The notes under the pieces were generated by a model. The model searched no databases. It was not told the origin of the DNA and worked only from the letters and a program-made list of their open reading frames with translations. A program made the position numbers and the translations under genes. Shown in pieces: positions 46,656 to 56,587 of a stretch of 64,000 nucleotides of DNA (position 1 is the stretch's first letter; every line of letters begins with the position of its first letter). The stretch is from Agrobacterium salinitolerans. Lineage in GTDB: Bacteria > Pseudomonadota > Alphaproteobacteria > Rhizobiales > Rhizobiaceae. Where the stretch lies: contig NZ_MRDH01000037.1 of NCBI RefSeq assembly GCF_002008225.1, positions 351,113 through 415,112 of the forward strand. Reading direction: 5' to 3'.

Positions 46656-47176
46656 TTATCGTCCAGATCGCCGTCATGCCAGACGAGGTGTCGTGTGGCC
46701 TTCGGCAGGTTCTCTATTTCGTCGGCGATGAAATAGGGCGGAATATCGAGCGCCGTCAATGCCTGCCGGGTTGCCGCGACCCAGCGGAACTCGAGTTCGT
46801 TATCGCCGTCCTGAACGCGGTGAATGATGTCAGAGGGATGGAATGCGAGTGTGTCCGGCAAATCCATCAGGTAATAAAACCCGAGTTCGTGCCAGTCCTT
46901 GCCCTCGTAGTGGAAAAAATTCTCCACTGCCCAGAGGAGCCGCCCGACCTTGGCCTCGGCACCAAGTTCCTCGACCATTTCACGCGCCAGCGTTTCGTCG
47001 GAACGCTCGCCCATTTCGGCGCGGCCACCCGGAAAGGTCCAGAATTTTTCATGCGTTGCCCGGTGCACGAGCACATGGCCGTCGCGAAACGCCAATCCCG
47101 CAACACGCATCTGGAAGATGCGCTTCGGCTTGAATTTCATGCGGATGCGAGTGTCCTGCTTGGTATCGTGCGTCAT
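46652..47176 (-). CDS. Nudix hydrolase (second of a tandem pair)
   Basis: A 174-residue Nudix protein with a perfect Nudix box (GGRAEMGERSDETLAREMVE then ELGAEA) near residue 55. It is a close paralogue of the adjacent gene: IFQMRVAGLAFRDGHVLVHRA, HELGFYYLMDL and a late EFRWVAATRQALTALDIPPY match at the same positions. ATG 47176 overlaps the DinB-like stop (ATGA), which supports this start over an ATG 15 codons earlier. Its own stop overlaps the next Nudix start by 4 nt. The substrate is unknown. Confidence 0.9.
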   Translation of the reverse strand: MTHDTKQDTRIRMKFKPKRIFQMRVAGLAFRDGHVLVHRATHEKFWTFPGGRAEMGERSDETLAREMVEELGAEAKVGRLLWAVENFFHYEGKDWHELGFYYLMDLPDTLAFHPSDIIHRVQDGDNELEFRWVAATRQALTALDIPPYFIADEIENLPKATRHLVWHDGDLDDK

Positions 47177-47754
47177 GGTACTGGCCTGCGGACTGGAAAC
47201 ATCAAATCGGTTTCCGTCCACCCTAACGCATCCATGTCGTCTTTTCTCGCTTTTGCATCATCTCCCACAATGAATTCATCCAGTTGCGGCGGCTTGATGG
47301 TTGTTCCCGACAACATCGCATGCGCTTGCCCGCGGTGGTGAGTCTGATGCTGGAAGAGATGTGACAGGACATCGTCGCACCGATCCTGCTGAATACGCGT
47401 GCCACGATGGATATCAACAATCGCAGCAAGACCGTCTTCATCGAGGCCATCGACAAAGGCGATCAACACCTCATCGAGCGCCACCTGAGCCTCGTGCAGC
47501 GCCGCGATGGTGGCAAAGGGTTCCTCATCGACAAAAGCGGCATAGCCCAGCGTGCCGCCCTTGAGGGCGTCGATATAAAACCGGTCGACAATGTAGATAT
47601 GATTGAGCGTTGCCCTGAGCGTCGGGAAGAAACTGACACGGTGCGCGACGAAATCATCCTGCGGAAGCTGGAAACACGCGTGATGCAGCCTGAAATTGGC
47701 CAGGCGGTTGTTGCGAGCGAGTTTGCGGAAGACCCGCAACGGATCGTACGGCAT
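47173..47754 (-). CDS. DinB-family protein
   Basis: A 193-residue four-helix-bundle protein. His residues at the places of the DinB metal triad are visible in TLNHIYIVDRFYIDAL near 50 (first His) and FQHQTHHRGQAHAML near 138 (two more). This fold includes thiol-dependent transferases such as bacillithiol and mycothiol transferases as well as many uncharacterised members. It ends LMFPVRRPVP. It leads the set of genes coupled to the Nudix pair and ybgC. No thiol cofactor can be deduced. Confidence 0.88.
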   Translation of the reverse strand: MPYDPLRVFRKLARNNRLANFRLHHACFQLPQDDFVAHRVSFFPTLRATLNHIYIVDRFYIDALKGGTLGYAAFVDEEPFATIAALHEAQVALDEVLIAFVDGLDEDGLAAIVDIHRGTRIQQDRCDDVLSHLFQHQTHHRGQAHAMLSGTTIKPPQLDEFIVGDDAKARKDDMDALGWTETDLMFPVRRPVP

Positions 47755-47790
47755 GGGCGTCCTTTCCTGTGACGCCTGATGCGGCGCCTT

Positions 47791-48009
47791 TCAATCGGCG
47801 TGTTCAAGCTCGGATTTGCTCTTGAGAACCTTCGCACCATCGTTCTGTTCGATGAAATAGGCGGGTTCGTCCTTGCTTGCCTTGCGCTTTATATTGGAAC
47901 CGGAAATCGTCTTCTCCACATCTTCCGTGAAGATCTCGACGATTTTTCCTTCGCCGGTTCCATTACCCCATTTCCAGCGAACCTTCGTACCCTTGCGATA
48001 TGCCGACAT
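47791..48009 (-). CDS. DUF2945 small protein (TUDOR-like)
   Basis: A 72-residue protein reading MSAYRKGTKVRWKWGNGTGE, then GKIVEIFTEDVEKTISGS and AYFIEQNDGAKVLKSKSELE. The pattern matches the DUF2945/hypervirulence-associated TUDOR-like fold. It is probably cytoplasmic and basic, with nucleic-acid or protein binding possible. ATG 48009 is preferred, with GGAGATGA a few nt upstream; the frame includes two further codons above it. It sits between ruvB and the DinB gene on the same strand. Confidence 0.85.
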   Translation of the reverse strand: MSAYRKGTKVRWKWGNGTGEGKIVEIFTEDVEKTISGSNIKRKASKDEPAYFIEQNDGAKVLKSKSELEHAD

Positions 48010-48060
48010 GATCATCTCCGTTTAAAAGACGATCAAGGCCGACAAGTCTGCTTTGTTCCC

Positions 48061-49101
48061 TCAATCATCTTCCAGCGTCAGCCGGAACTGCGCCGCCTCG
48101 AGATCCTTCGGCGGTTGCATGCCCAAATGTTTCCAGGCTGTCGCGGTCAGGATACGCCCGCGCGGCGTGCGCTGGATGAAACCCTGCTGGATCATATAGG
48201 GCTCGATAATGTCCTCGATGGCGTCGCGCGGTTCCGAAAGGCCCGCGGCGATGGTCTCGATGCCGACAGGACCGCCGCCGAAGTTGACGGCGATCATGGT
48301 CAGATAACGCATGTCCAGTTGGTCGAGGCCCATATTGTCGACCAGAAGCCGCGTCAAAGCCTCATCGGCGATCTCGCGGGTAACGGCTTCCGCCCGCGCC
48401 ACCTCGGCGAAATCGCGCACGCGGCGCAATAGCCGCCCAGCGATACGCGGCGTGCCGCGGGCGCGCCTTGCGACCTCGCGCGCGCCCTCGTCGGTCATGT
48501 TCAATCCCATCAGCCGCGCGCCGCGCCGGACGATCAGTTCCAGCTCATCGACGGTATAGAAAGCCAACCGGACGGGAATTCCGAAACGGTCGCGCAGCGG
48601 CGTCGTCAAAAGCCCCAGACGGGTCGTCGCGGCCACAAGGGTGAATTTGGAAAGATCTATCTTCACCGAGCGCGCCGCCGGTCCTTCACCGATGATGAGG
48701 TCGAGCTGGAAATCCTCCATTGCCGGATAGAGAATTTCTTCCACCGCCGGATTGAGGCGGTGGATTTCATCGATGAAGAGCACATCGCGCTCTTCCAGAT
48801 TGGTGAGAAGTGCGGCGAGATCACCCGCTTTGGCGATGACAGGCCCGGAGGTGGATTTGAAGTTGACGCCAAGTTCCTTGGCCATGATCTGCGCCAGGGT
48901 GGTCTTGCCGAGACCGGGCGGGCCGACGAACAGCACATGATCCAGCGCTTCGCCACGGTTCTTGGCCGCCTCGATAAATACCTTGAGATTGGCGCGGGCC
49001 TCCGCCTGGCCGGTAAAATCGTCCAACGATTGCGGACGCAGGGTGGTGTCGATGTCCTCACCGCGCTTTTCGGGGGTGATCAGTCTCTCCGCATCGCTCA
49101 T
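48061..49101 (-). CDS. ruvB: Holliday junction helicase motor RuvB
   Basis: RuvB is the AAA+ motor that drives branch migration of Holliday junctions with RuvA. The 346 residues carry [19 protein letters not shown] near 30, Walker [14 protein letters not shown] near 58, Walker [18 protein letters not shown] near 107, sensor and arginine-finger segments ([19 protein letters not shown] near 155) and the winged helix domain ending [15 protein letters not shown] near 305. It follows ruvA by 126 nt on the same strand. Confidence 0.97.
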   Translation of the reverse strand: MSDAERLITPEKRGEDIDTTLRPQSLDDFTGQAEARANLKVFIEAAKNRGEALDHVLFVGPPGLGKTTLAQIMAKELGVNFKSTSGPVIAKAGDLAALLTNLEERDVLFIDEIHRLNPAVEEILYPAMEDFQLDLIIGEGPAARSVKIDLSKFTLVAATTRLGLLTTPLRDRFGIPVRLAFYTVDELELIVRRGARLMGLNMTDEGAREVARRARGTPRIAGRLLRRVRDFAEVARAEAVTREIADEALTRLLVDNMGLDQLDMRYLTMIAVNFGGGPVGIETIAAGLSEPRDAIEDIIEPYMIQQGFIQRTPRGRILTATAWKHLGMQPPKDLEAAQFRLTLEDD

Positions 49102-49227
49102 TCAGGGCATTCCATTGTTCTAACCGAATTCATCAGGTGGTCGTCGCCCCTATATCACGACTATCGCTTCAAAGCGCTTCACGAAATTCAGGATAGACCG
49201 GGCTCCATATCCGCTTGACGGGCGTCC

Positions 49228-49845
49228 TTACCGCGAAAGCTCTTTCAGCCCGAGCCGGATTAGTTTGGCGCTGTCGCCGCCCTCACCGCCGTTCTTCAGC
49301 GCGGCGGCAACCGCATTGGCGGCCTGGTCACGCGAATAGCCGAGATTGGTAAGCGCGGAGACGGCATCCGCAACCGGCGCGGATGCGACGCCTTCGCCAA
49401 GCTCCTGCTTCAGTCCGATCGAGGCGGAAGCCTCTCCTGCGAAGGCAGGCGCCTTGTTGCGAAGCTCGGTCACAAGACGCACCGCCACCTTCGGCCCGAC
49501 GCCCGGTGCGCGTGAGATCATCGTTTTGTCCTGTAGCGCAATGGCATTGGCCAATTCGGAGGGCGACAGCGTGGAAAGCACGGCCAAGGCCACTTTCGAG
49601 CCCACCCCCTGCACGCTCTGCAGCAGGTTGAACCATTCCCGCTCCAGCGCCGAAAGAAAGCCGAAAAGCTTCAGCTGGTCCTCACGCACATAGGTTTCGA
49701 TGAACAGCACCACCGCCTCGCCGACGGAGCCGATTTTCGCCAGCGTGCGCGCCGAACAATAGGCCACGTAACAGACGCCGTGCACATCCACCAGCACATA
49801 GTCCGCGCCGATTTCCTCGATGCTGCCTTTCAGTTTTCCGATCAT
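49228..49845 (-). CDS. ruvA: Holliday junction DNA-binding protein RuvA
   Basis: RuvA binds four-way junctions as a tetramer and loads RuvB. The 205 residues have domain I ([20 protein letters not shown]), helix-hairpin-helix motifs in domain II ([20 protein letters not shown] near 73 and [19 protein letters not shown] near 110), and a C-terminal domain III ([20 protein letters not shown] near 165) that binds RuvB. It starts 31 nt after ruvC, as expected for ruvC-ruvA-ruvB order. Confidence 0.97.
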   Translation of the reverse strand: MIGKLKGSIEEIGADYVLVDVHGVCYVAYCSARTLAKIGSVGEAVVLFIETYVREDQLKLFGFLSALEREWFNLLQSVQGVGSKVALAVLSTLSPSELANAIALQDKTMISRAPGVGPKVAVRLVTELRNKAPAFAGEASASIGLKQELGEGVASAPVADAVSALTNLGYSRDQAANAVAAALKNGGEGGDSAKLIRLGLKELSR

Positions 49846-49876
49846 GATGCCGCCCGCTGCAATGAGACTTTAAATA

Positions 49877-50389
49877 TTAACCGGCCGCCAGCAGTCGCCG
49901 CATCCTGTCACCGCCGCGATTATGGGCGTGGCAGATGGCGATGGCGAGCGCGTCCGCCGCATCGTTACCCTTGAATTCGGCCTTCGGCATCAGGATTTTC
50001 AGCATCATGTGAATTTGCTGCTTTTCGCCGTGCCCGACGCCGATCACGGCCTTCTTGACCGCGTTCGGCGCATATTCGAAGACCGGCAGTCCTGCGCGTG
50101 CCGGAACCAGCATGGCGATGCCGCGCGCCTGACCGAGTTTCAAGGTCGCAACCGCATCCTTGTTCACGAAAGTCTGCTCCACCGCCGCCTCGTCGGGCCG
50201 ATGGCTGTGCACGATATCCGCTAGCCCGTCATGCAACTGGCAGAGCCGGGAGGCCAAATCCAAATCACCGTCCGACGTCACCGTGCCGGAGGCGACAAAC
50301 CGCAGGCTGTTTCCGAGGGTGTCGATCACCCCCCAGCCGGTACGCCTTAATCCGGGGTCAATACCGATGATTCGAATCGTCTGTTGCAT
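49877..50389 (-). CDS. ruvC: Holliday junction endonuclease RuvC
   Basis: RuvC resolves Holliday junctions by paired incisions. The 170 residues include the catalytic Asp in [18 protein letters not shown] near 9, Glu in [20 protein letters not shown] near 68 and the last acidic cluster in [14 protein letters not shown] near 145. ATG 50389 has AAGGTG 5 nt upstream and begins two or three residues before the family start. The open frame extends 20 codons further without homology. It is the first gene of ruvCAB. Confidence 0.96.
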   Translation of the reverse strand: MQQTIRIIGIDPGLRRTGWGVIDTLGNSLRFVASGTVTSDGDLDLASRLCQLHDGLADIVHSHRPDEAAVEQTFVNKDAVATLKLGQARGIAMLVPARAGLPVFEYAPNAVKKAVIGVGHGEKQQIHMMLKILMPKAEFKGNDAADALAIAICHAHNRGGDRMRRLLAAG

Positions 50390-50584
50390 GAGGCACCTTA
50401 TCTTTCCGGCTGCGACCCTGCCAGCCATAAGTGAACAAAACGACAACATTCGTCAAATTTGCAGTGCAGCATTTACCTCTGCTTAAACCGCGTGTCGCAT
50501 TGTTCACCCACAAAATCAAAAAAAGGGGAGCTGCGGACATGACGATCCGCAGCGCAATATGTTCGCCATATCAGCCGTCCGATG

Positions 50585-50604
50585 GCGCCATGCATGCATG
50601 GCGC
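50585..50604. repeat. Perfect 20-bp palindrome upstream of the chemoreceptor gene
   Basis: GCGCCATGCATGCATGGCGC is identical to its reverse complement and lies 34 nt before the chemoreceptor ATG. It could be an operator for a dimeric regulator or a hairpin in the leader mRNA. Confidence 0.6.
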
Positions 50605-50638
50605 GGGAACTGATCCGGCATTGAGGGCTGCATCGGCC

Positions 50639-52948
50639 ATGTTGAACCGTTTTCATTCCATATCCACCAAAGTGCTGGCGATTTTCCTGGCGCTTATGGC
50701 GATCTCGACCGGAGCTCTGACACTTCTCGGCTATCAGAGCAGCAGCGGCGTTCTCGAAGAACAGGCGTCGAAATCCATGGAGAGCATTCTCGTCTTTCGT
50801 GGCGACATGCTCCAGGAGCGTCTTGAGCAGCTGAAAACACAGGCGGATTCCATCGCCAAGATCGAATCGCTGCAGATGGCCGTTGTTTCCATGCGCAGCG
50901 GCTGGGCAACCGTGCAGAAGAACTCCGGCGACGCGAAGGCGGAACTGCAGCGCGTCTTCGTCAGGGAAAACCCCTTCAACGAAAAGGAAAAGCTGATCAA
51001 GCCGGAAAGCCCGAGCGGCTTTTATTATTCGACCCACGAGAAGACCCAGACGGATATTGGCGGTTATTTGCAGGAAACGCCGTTCAGCGACGTCCTCTTC
51101 ATCGATCCGGCCGGCACAGTCTATTATTCCTACCTGAAAGGACCGGCCTTCGGGGAAACCGTCGCAGGCGGCGCCTGGGCGGAAAGCGGCCTCGGCGCGG
51201 CCTTCGCACGCGGCGCTGCGAATGCCGAAAAGGCCGTGAACGACATGGCACAGACCAGCTTCTCCGGCCTGCGCATCGATGCGGCCACGAAAGAGGCCGG
51301 CGTTTATTTCGGCGTTCCGGTCGTCAAATTCGGCGCGTTCAAGGGCGTCGTTCTCTTCCGGGTCAAGGAAGAGGTCTTCAGCCAGATCCTCACGAAGGGT
51401 GTGACGGCCGGCAGTTCCGAACAATCCGCAATCGTGTCCGCCGATGGCAAGGTTATCGGCGTGGAGGGCAACAGGCTGGTTGGCCTCGATCCGGCAATCT
51501 ATGGCTTCCATGGGCAGGCGTTGAATGCGACAGGCATGACGATTGCCAAGATCGACCGTGCGGATGGCGAGGCCAATGCCTATGCCCGCCCTTTCTCTTT
51601 CGCCGGTGAAAAATATCTGGCGGTGGAAAGCATGCTGCGCAGTGAATTGAATGCGGGCTCGGTTTCAATTGCCGGCACGCTTGCCATGATCGGCCTTTGT
51701 GTTCTGGCCGCGATGTGCGCGGCGACGGCCTTCTTCGCGCGGCGTCTGTTCGCACCGCTGGAAAAGCTTGCAGGATTGACCGGCGAAGTGGCAGCGGGCC
51801 GTCTCGATGCCGAAATCGGCAATCAGGACCGGAAGGACGAGATTGGCCGTATGGCACGAGCGCTCGGAAGTTTCCGTGAAAAACTCATCCTTCAACGGGA
51901 AATGGAAGAGACTGCTTCGCGCACGCGGGAGGAAGCCGAAACGGCGCGGCGCGCGCATCTTGCCGAGCGTGAGGCCGAGGCAGGCACCCTGCAGATGGTC
52001 GTGCAATCGCTGGATGAGGGGCTAGACCGGCTGGCGAACGGCAACCTCGCCTATCGTATCGAAACCATCTTCCCCGAAGATCTGGAAAGCCTGCGCCATA
52101 ACTTCAACACGGCGCTTTCCCGGCTCAGCGAAACCATGCAGGCCATCGGCGGCAATTCCGCCGCCGTTCGTGGCGGCTCCGAGGAAATGCGGGTGGGCGC
52201 TGACCAGCTCGCCGAACGCACCGAGCGGCAGGCAGCTTCCATCACCGAAACGGCAAGCGCTATCAAGGCGATCACCGAAGCCGTCCGCGACCAGATCGAG
52301 CGCGCCGAACAGGCAACGCGGATCGCCCGCGACGCCAGTGCAGAGGCCACGGCATCCAGCCGCGTGATGGAGCAGACAATCGCCGCCATGGAAGCGATCC
52401 AGACCTCGTCGCGTCAGATCAACCAGATCATCGGCGTTATCGACGAAATTGCCTTCCAGACCAATCTTCTCGCCCTCAATGCAGGCGTGGAAGCAGCCCG
52501 CGCAGGCGAAGCCGGCAAGGGCTTTGCGGTCGTGGCGCAGGAAGTGCGCGAACTGGCGCAGCGATCCGCGGCGGCCGCAAAAGAAATCACCAGTCTGCTG
52601 AAACGCTCCACCGACGAGGTTTCCGCCGGCGTGGCGCTGGTGGAAAAAGCAGGCACGTCGCTCTCCGGCATCGGCGAGCATGTCCAGACCATCAGCGCGC
52701 GCATTGAGGAGATCATGGAATCCACCCGCGAGGAGGCGCATACGCTCTCGGAAATCAACAGCACCGTCACAAGCCTCGACACCATGACCCAACAGAATGC
52801 CGCCATGGTGGAAGAAACGACGGCCGCCATTCACAATCTCGCCTCCGAAGCGGGCGAAATGGACGGCAGGCTCGGACAGTTCGTAATGGCTCCGGAGAAT
52901 GCGGCCGCTGGACATCGCGCGAACCGGCAATTCCGGCGGGCGGGCTGA
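50639..52948 (+). CDS. Methyl-accepting chemotaxis protein
   Basis: A 769-residue transmembrane chemoreceptor. TM1 is at about 13-35 ([20 protein letters not shown]), a large periplasmic cache-like sensing domain spans about 36-340, and TM2 is at about 342-365 ([20 protein letters not shown]). A HAMP domain follows ([20 protein letters not shown] near 385), then a second HAMP-like segment ([20 protein letters not shown] near 470). The MCP signalling hairpin reads [20 protein letters not shown] near 602. No C-terminal pentapeptide for CheR/CheB docking is present (it ends NRQFRRAG). The chosen ATG has GAGGG about 10 nt upstream. Confidence 0.93.
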   Translation: MLNRFHSISTKVLAIFLALMAISTGALTLLGYQSSSGVLEEQASKSMESILVFRGDMLQERLEQLKTQADSIAKIESLQMAVVSMRSGWATVQKNSGDAKAELQRVFVRENPFNEKEKLIKPESPSGFYYSTHEKTQTDIGGYLQETPFSDVLFIDPAGTVYYSYLKGPAFGETVAGGAWAESGLGAAFARGAANAEKAVNDMAQTSFSGLRIDAATKEAGVYFGVPVVKFGAFKGVVLFRVKEEVFSQILTKGVTAGSSEQSAIVSADGKVIGVEGNRLVGLDPAIYGFHGQALNATGMTIAKIDRADGEANAYARPFSFAGEKYLAVESMLRSELNAGSVSIAGTLAMIGLCVLAAMCAATAFFARRLFAPLEKLAGLTGEVAAGRLDAEIGNQDRKDEIGRMARALGSFREKLILQREMEETASRTREEAETARRAHLAEREAEAGTLQMVVQSLDEGLDRLANGNLAYRIETIFPEDLESLRHNFNTALSRLSETMQAIGGNSAAVRGGSEEMRVGADQLAERTERQAASITETASAIKAITEAVRDQIERAEQATRIARDASAEATASSRVMEQTIAAMEAIQTSSRQINQIIGVIDEIAFQTNLLALNAGVEAARAGEAGKGFAVVAQEVRELAQRSAAAAKEITSLLKRSTDEVSAGVALVEKAGTSLSGIGEHVQTISARIEEIMESTREEAHTLSEINSTVTSLDTMTQQNAAMVEETTAAIHNLASEAGEMDGRLGQFVMAPENAAAGHRANRQFRRAG

Positions 52949-52970
52949 GACGGTCGATAGGCAAAAGACC

Positions 52971-52999
52971 GGGGCCTCTTCGGAGGCCCCAATTTTTTT
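52971..52999 (+). terminator. Chemoreceptor gene terminator
   Basis: GGGGCCTC-TTCG-GAGGCCCC is an 8-bp stem with a stable TTCG tetraloop, followed by AATTTTTTT, 22 nt past the stop. Confidence 0.92.
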
Positions 53000-53091
53000 G
53001 AACCATCCTTCAATTCTGCGCGACTTCTCTGGTAAATCGGGACACGCGCCTTACATCCGCAGCAAAGATTTCAATTTCGCAGGAGCGTCGG

Positions 53092-54093
53092 ATGATCCCC
53101 TTTTCCATTCTCGACCTTTCGCCCATCGGCGAGGGCGAGAGCGTCAGCGAGGCGCTCGAAAACTCTCGCCGCATGGCGATCAAGGCTGAAGAGCACGGCT
53201 ATAACCGCATCTGGCTGGCGGAGCACCACGGCATGCCGGGCATTGCCAGCGCGGCAACATCGCTCGTCATCGCCCATGTGGGCGCGGCCACGAAACATAT
53301 CCGCGTCGGCTCCGGCGGCATCATGTTGCCCAACCACTCTCCGCTCGTCATCGCTGAGCAGTTCGGCACGCTTGCGGCGCTGCTTCCCGGCCGTGTCGAT
53401 CTCGGTCTCGGCCGCGCGCCCGGAACTGACATGCGCACGGCACGGGCGCTTCGCCGCAACCTGGATGCCGGCGCGGAAAATTTCCCGCACGATATCGTCG
53501 AACTCCAGCGTTACCTCGGCCCGCCGCAGCCGGATCAGGCGATCCTTGCCGTGCCGGGCATGAATTCCAACGTACCCCTCTGGCTGCTCGGCTCCAGCAC
53601 CTACAGCGCACATCTCGCCGCAGCCCTAGGCCTGCCCTATTCCTTCGCCTCGCATTTCGCCCCCGATATGCTGATGGAAGCAATCCATATCTATCGTGAG
53701 CGCTTCCAGCCTTCCGAAGTACTGGACAAGCCCTATGTGATGGTGGGGGTGATGGGGGTCGGCGCCGATACGGACGAGGAGGCACAACACCTCTTCACTT
53801 CGTCGCAGCAGCAATTCGTCAACCTGCGCCGCAACCTGCGCACGCAGTTTCCGAAGCCGGTGCACAGCATGGACGATTACTGGAACGAGATGGAGCGTTT
53901 CTCTGTCGAACACACGCTGCGTTTCGCAGCCGTGGGCTCGCCTGAGACGATCCAGCGCCATCTCGACGGTTTCCTGGCGGAAACGCAGGCGGATGAGCTG
54001 ATTGTCTCGATGCCGATCCATGACATCGAAAAGCGGCTGCGGTCGCTCGAGATTTTCGCAGAGGTCCGAACCTCCATAAAAAAGGCCGCCTAA
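53092..54093 (+). CDS. Luciferase-like flavin-dependent oxidoreductase
   Basis: A 333-residue TIM-barrel LLM-class flavoprotein, similar to the alkanal-monooxygenase-like YhbW group. [20 protein letters not shown] opens the barrel, [20 protein letters not shown] near 42 is the conserved flavin-site segment, then [20 protein letters not shown] near 73 and [21 protein letters not shown] residues near 103 follow. It uses reduced FMN made by a partner reductase that is not adjacent. The gene stands alone and converges on yebC across a bidirectional terminator. Confidence 0.9.
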   Translation: MIPFSILDLSPIGEGESVSEALENSRRMAIKAEEHGYNRIWLAEHHGMPGIASAATSLVIAHVGAATKHIRVGSGGIMLPNHSPLVIAEQFGTLAALLPGRVDLGLGRAPGTDMRTARALRRNLDAGAENFPHDIVELQRYLGPPQPDQAILAVPGMNSNVPLWLLGSSTYSAHLAAALGLPYSFASHFAPDMLMEAIHIYRERFQPSEVLDKPYVMVGVMGVGADTDEEAQHLFTSSQQQFVNLRRNLRTQFPKPVHSMDDYWNEMERFSVEHTLRFAAVGSPETIQRHLDGFLAETQADELIVSMPIHDIEKRLRSLEIFAEVRTSIKKAA

Positions 54094-54095
54094 AC

Positions 54096-54132
54096 AAAAA
54101 GCCCCGGAGCGGATCGCTATCGGGGCTTTTTT
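54096..54132. terminator. Bidirectional terminator between LLM gene and yebC
   Basis: AAAAAGCCCCG and CGGGGCTTTTTT pair over 11 bp around a 15-nt loop, with T-tracts on both strands. Confidence 0.88.
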
Positions 54133-54145
54133 GAAACATGAGACG

Positions 54146-54892
54146 TCAGGCCGAAAGCTTGGCGAGAATTTCTTCGGACACTTCGAAGTTGGAATAGACG
54201 TTCTGCACGTCGTCATCGTCTTCGAGATTGTCGATGAGCTTCATTAGCGACTGCGCCTTTTCTTCATCCACCGGCACCGTGTTTTGCGGCTTCCAGATGG
54301 CCTTGACGCTTTCGGCTTCGCCCAGCACGCCTTCCAGTGCCTTGGAAACCTCGTTCATCGCTTCGAAACCGCAGATGATGGTGTGGCCGTCTTCGGAAGA
54401 TTCGACATCGTCGGCACCGGCCTCGATGGCGGCTTCCATGACCTTGTCGGCATCGCCGACTTCAGCCTTGTAGGAAATTTCGCCGACGCGGTCGAAGGAG
54501 AAGGAGACCGAACCGGTTTCGCCAAGCGCACCGCCGGCCTTGGTGAAGATGGAGCGAACGTTGGAGGCGGTGCGGTTGCGGTTGTCGGTCAGGGCTTCGA
54601 CGATGACGGCAACGCCACCCGGGCCGTAACCCTCGTAGCGGACTTCATCATAGTTTTCGCCGTCCGCACCAGACGCCTTCTTGATCGCACGCTCGATATT
54701 GTCCTTCGGCATCGACTGGGCCTTGGCGTTCTGGATCGCCAGACGCAGGCGCGGGTTCATGTTCGGGTCGGGCATGCCCGTCTTTGCCGCAACGGTGATT
54801 TCGCGCGCAAGCTTGGAAAACATTTTGGACCGTACGGAGTCCTGCTTGCCCTTGCGGTGCATGATGTTCTTGAACTGTGAATGACCAGCCAT
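54146..54892 (-). CDS. YebC/PmpR-family regulatory protein
   Basis: A 248-residue YebC-family protein. It begins [20 protein letters not shown] and includes [20 protein letters not shown] near 40 and [20 protein letters not shown] near 85, all family hallmarks. Members act as DNA-binding regulators (PmpR) or, as shown more recently for some, as ribosome-associated factors helping proline-rich translation. The length and first residues fit the single-copy alphaproteobacterial form. It is monocistronic, ending at the bidirectional terminator. Confidence 0.95.
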   Translation of the reverse strand: MAGHSQFKNIMHRKGKQDSVRSKMFSKLAREITVAAKTGMPDPNMNPRLRLAIQNAKAQSMPKDNIERAIKKASGADGENYDEVRYEGYGPGGVAVIVEALTDNRNRTASNVRSIFTKAGGALGETGSVSFSFDRVGEISYKAEVGDADKVMEAAIEAGADDVESSEDGHTIICGFEAMNEVSKALEGVLGEAESVKAIWKPQNTVPVDEEKAQSLMKLIDNLEDDDDVQNVYSNFEVSEEILAKLSA

Positions 54893-55088
54893 GGAAAACC
54901 TGATTGTCGTAATTTGGAGATTGCGGGCCTTATAAGTGCGATAGCCGCGCCATTCAACCCCGCAAGCGCTTTCTCTTGCCGCAACATCAGAAGGAACTGA
55001 TTTATCCGCTCTTCGTTCTGATCATGAACGCGACGGAAGGGCACATGATTTCTCTCCATCGCAGCAACAGACCGGAAGGAGAAAACAT

Positions 55089-55592
55089 ATGGTCAGCCTG
55101 ACTGAAGCACGAGAAGCACCGGCCCGCCAGCTCTGGGACGAGATCAATTCCGTCCATGCCGGCATGCTCGGTCTCGAAGGACTGCACAACCACATGCAGC
55201 CCATGGCGCCTCATGCTGACCCTAAGACCAACACCATCTGGTTTTTTTCCAAGAAGGATACCGATCTCGTAAAATCCCTGAAGTCAGGCTCGCGCGCGCA
55301 TTTCTGCGTCGTCGGCAAGGATCATGATTACCACGCCTGCCTCTCCGGTATTCTGGAGGCGCGAGACGACAAGGCAAAGATCGACGAATACTGGAATTCC
55401 GTTACCGCCGCCTGGTACGAGCATGGAAAGACTGATCCCCAACTGACGATGCTGGCGCTTCACGTTGATGATGCCGACATCTGGGCGTCGACCGACAGCA
55501 CGCTGAAATTCGGCTGGGAAATCGCCAAGGCCAATATGTCGGATGACAAGACGCCTGATGTCGGCGTTCGCCAGCATCTCACCTTTGCCTGA
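55089..55592 (+). CDS. General stress protein (pyridoxamine-phosphate-oxidase-like fold)
   Basis: A 167-residue split-barrel flavin-binding protein of the general-stress-protein 26 type. Conserved blocks are ARQLWDEINSVHAGMLGLEG near 11, MQPMAPHADPKTNTIWFFSK near 37 and KSGSRAHFCVVGKDHDYHAC near 68. GGAAGGAG lies 5-8 nt before the ATG. These proteins bind FMN or FAD and are often induced by stress in rhizobia. The precise reaction is unknown. It is monocistronic and converges on the MBL gene with a short gap of about 36 nt. Confidence 0.88.
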   Translation: MVSLTEAREAPARQLWDEINSVHAGMLGLEGLHNHMQPMAPHADPKTNTIWFFSKKDTDLVKSLKSGSRAHFCVVGKDHDYHACLSGILEARDDKAKIDEYWNSVTAAWYEHGKTDPQLTMLALHVDDADIWASTDSTLKFGWEIAKANMSDDKTPDVGVRQHLTFA

Positions 55593-55628
55593 GAAACGGC
55601 TCCCCGGCCTTCCTCGCCCGCCGCCATG

Positions 55629-56471
55629 CTACATGCCTTTTGGCACCAGTATCTGCGGCTGGCGGGGAAGGTTTCTCATCGAAACCCGGATCACCGGATC
55701 CATGGCGTAGGCAATCTGGAAATTCTCCCCGAACATCGTCAGAAACTGCTCCAGCGGCGGGCCGGTGCGGTGCATCGGCAAGATCAAGGCGGAGCGCAGG
55801 CGCTTGACCACCCGGCTCATGCTATCCGCCCCCATGGTCAGGCCGCCATCCACCGGCACCATCAGAACATCCAGACGGCCGATCTCGGCATAATGCGTAT
55901 CCGTCAACTCATGATGCAGATGCCCGAGGTGGCCGATGCACAGCCCGGCAACCTCGAAGATGAAAATGGAATTGCCGTTCTCCTGGAAGGACTCGTAATC
56001 TCCCCAGCGGTTGCGGATGTCGGTTGCGACATTGCGGATATAGACATCGCCCACCAGAACCCTGTGCTCGGCTTTTTCTCCCGGCGTATCACTCCAGCCA
56101 TGCAGCACATATTGAATGGCCGGGTCCGGATTGAGCGTGAAATGCGTCGAATGCGCCCGGTTCATCGTCACGACAGTCGGCGTGACGGGCGGACGATAGA
56201 CGCCGTTATAGTCGGTGGCGATGGTCACACCGCCGGGGCTTTCGATGAGATAGGTGGAATGGCCGATGAAGCTGATCTTCACCTCTTCCTTTGCCGTCGC
56301 CTGCGCCAGCTGAACACCCGACGGATTGAAGCTCGCGAACATGACCCCCGGAATGTTGCTGGCGATCGCCTGGCACTGGCTGACTGGAGGCCTGCTTGCC
56401 GACTGCGAAAAGGCGGCTCCAGCACAGGCGATCAGCCCTGTCATTGCAAGCATTAGCACGCGCAGCATCAT
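55629..56471 (-). CDS. Exported MBL-fold metallo-hydrolase
   Basis: A 280-residue metallo-beta-lactamase-fold protein with a signal peptide (LRVLMLAMTGLIACAGAAFS, cut near residue 23). It is shorter on canonical motifs than lactamases: EVKISFIGHSTYLIESPGGV near 63 starts the fold, GHLGHLHHEL near 185 takes the place of the usual HxHxDH element, and MVPVDGGLTM near 210 and LILPMHRTG near 237 supply the late Asp and His. The family is UlaG/RomA-like and the substrate is unknown. The start is uncertain by one codon (two ATGs in a row). Confidence 0.85.
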   Translation of the reverse strand: MMLRVLMLAMTGLIACAGAAFSQSASRPPVSQCQAIASNIPGVMFASFNPSGVQLAQATAKEEVKISFIGHSTYLIESPGGVTIATDYNGVYRPPVTPTVVTMNRAHSTHFTLNPDPAIQYVLHGWSDTPGEKAEHRVLVGDVYIRNVATDIRNRWGDYESFQENGNSIFIFEVAGLCIGHLGHLHHELTDTHYAEIGRLDVLMVPVDGGLTMGADSMSRVVKRLRSALILPMHRTGPPLEQFLTMFGENFQIAYAMDPVIRVSMRNLPRQPQILVPKGM

Positions 56472-56587
56472 GCCACTCCCTTGAACTTGCGAAGGTTGGG
56501 AGGATGAGGCAGGTTTTGCGGGGCGTCCAGTTACAAGAACGGCGAAAGGCTCAGACTCTCGTCATTGTGAACGCTTACCGCAGAAGT

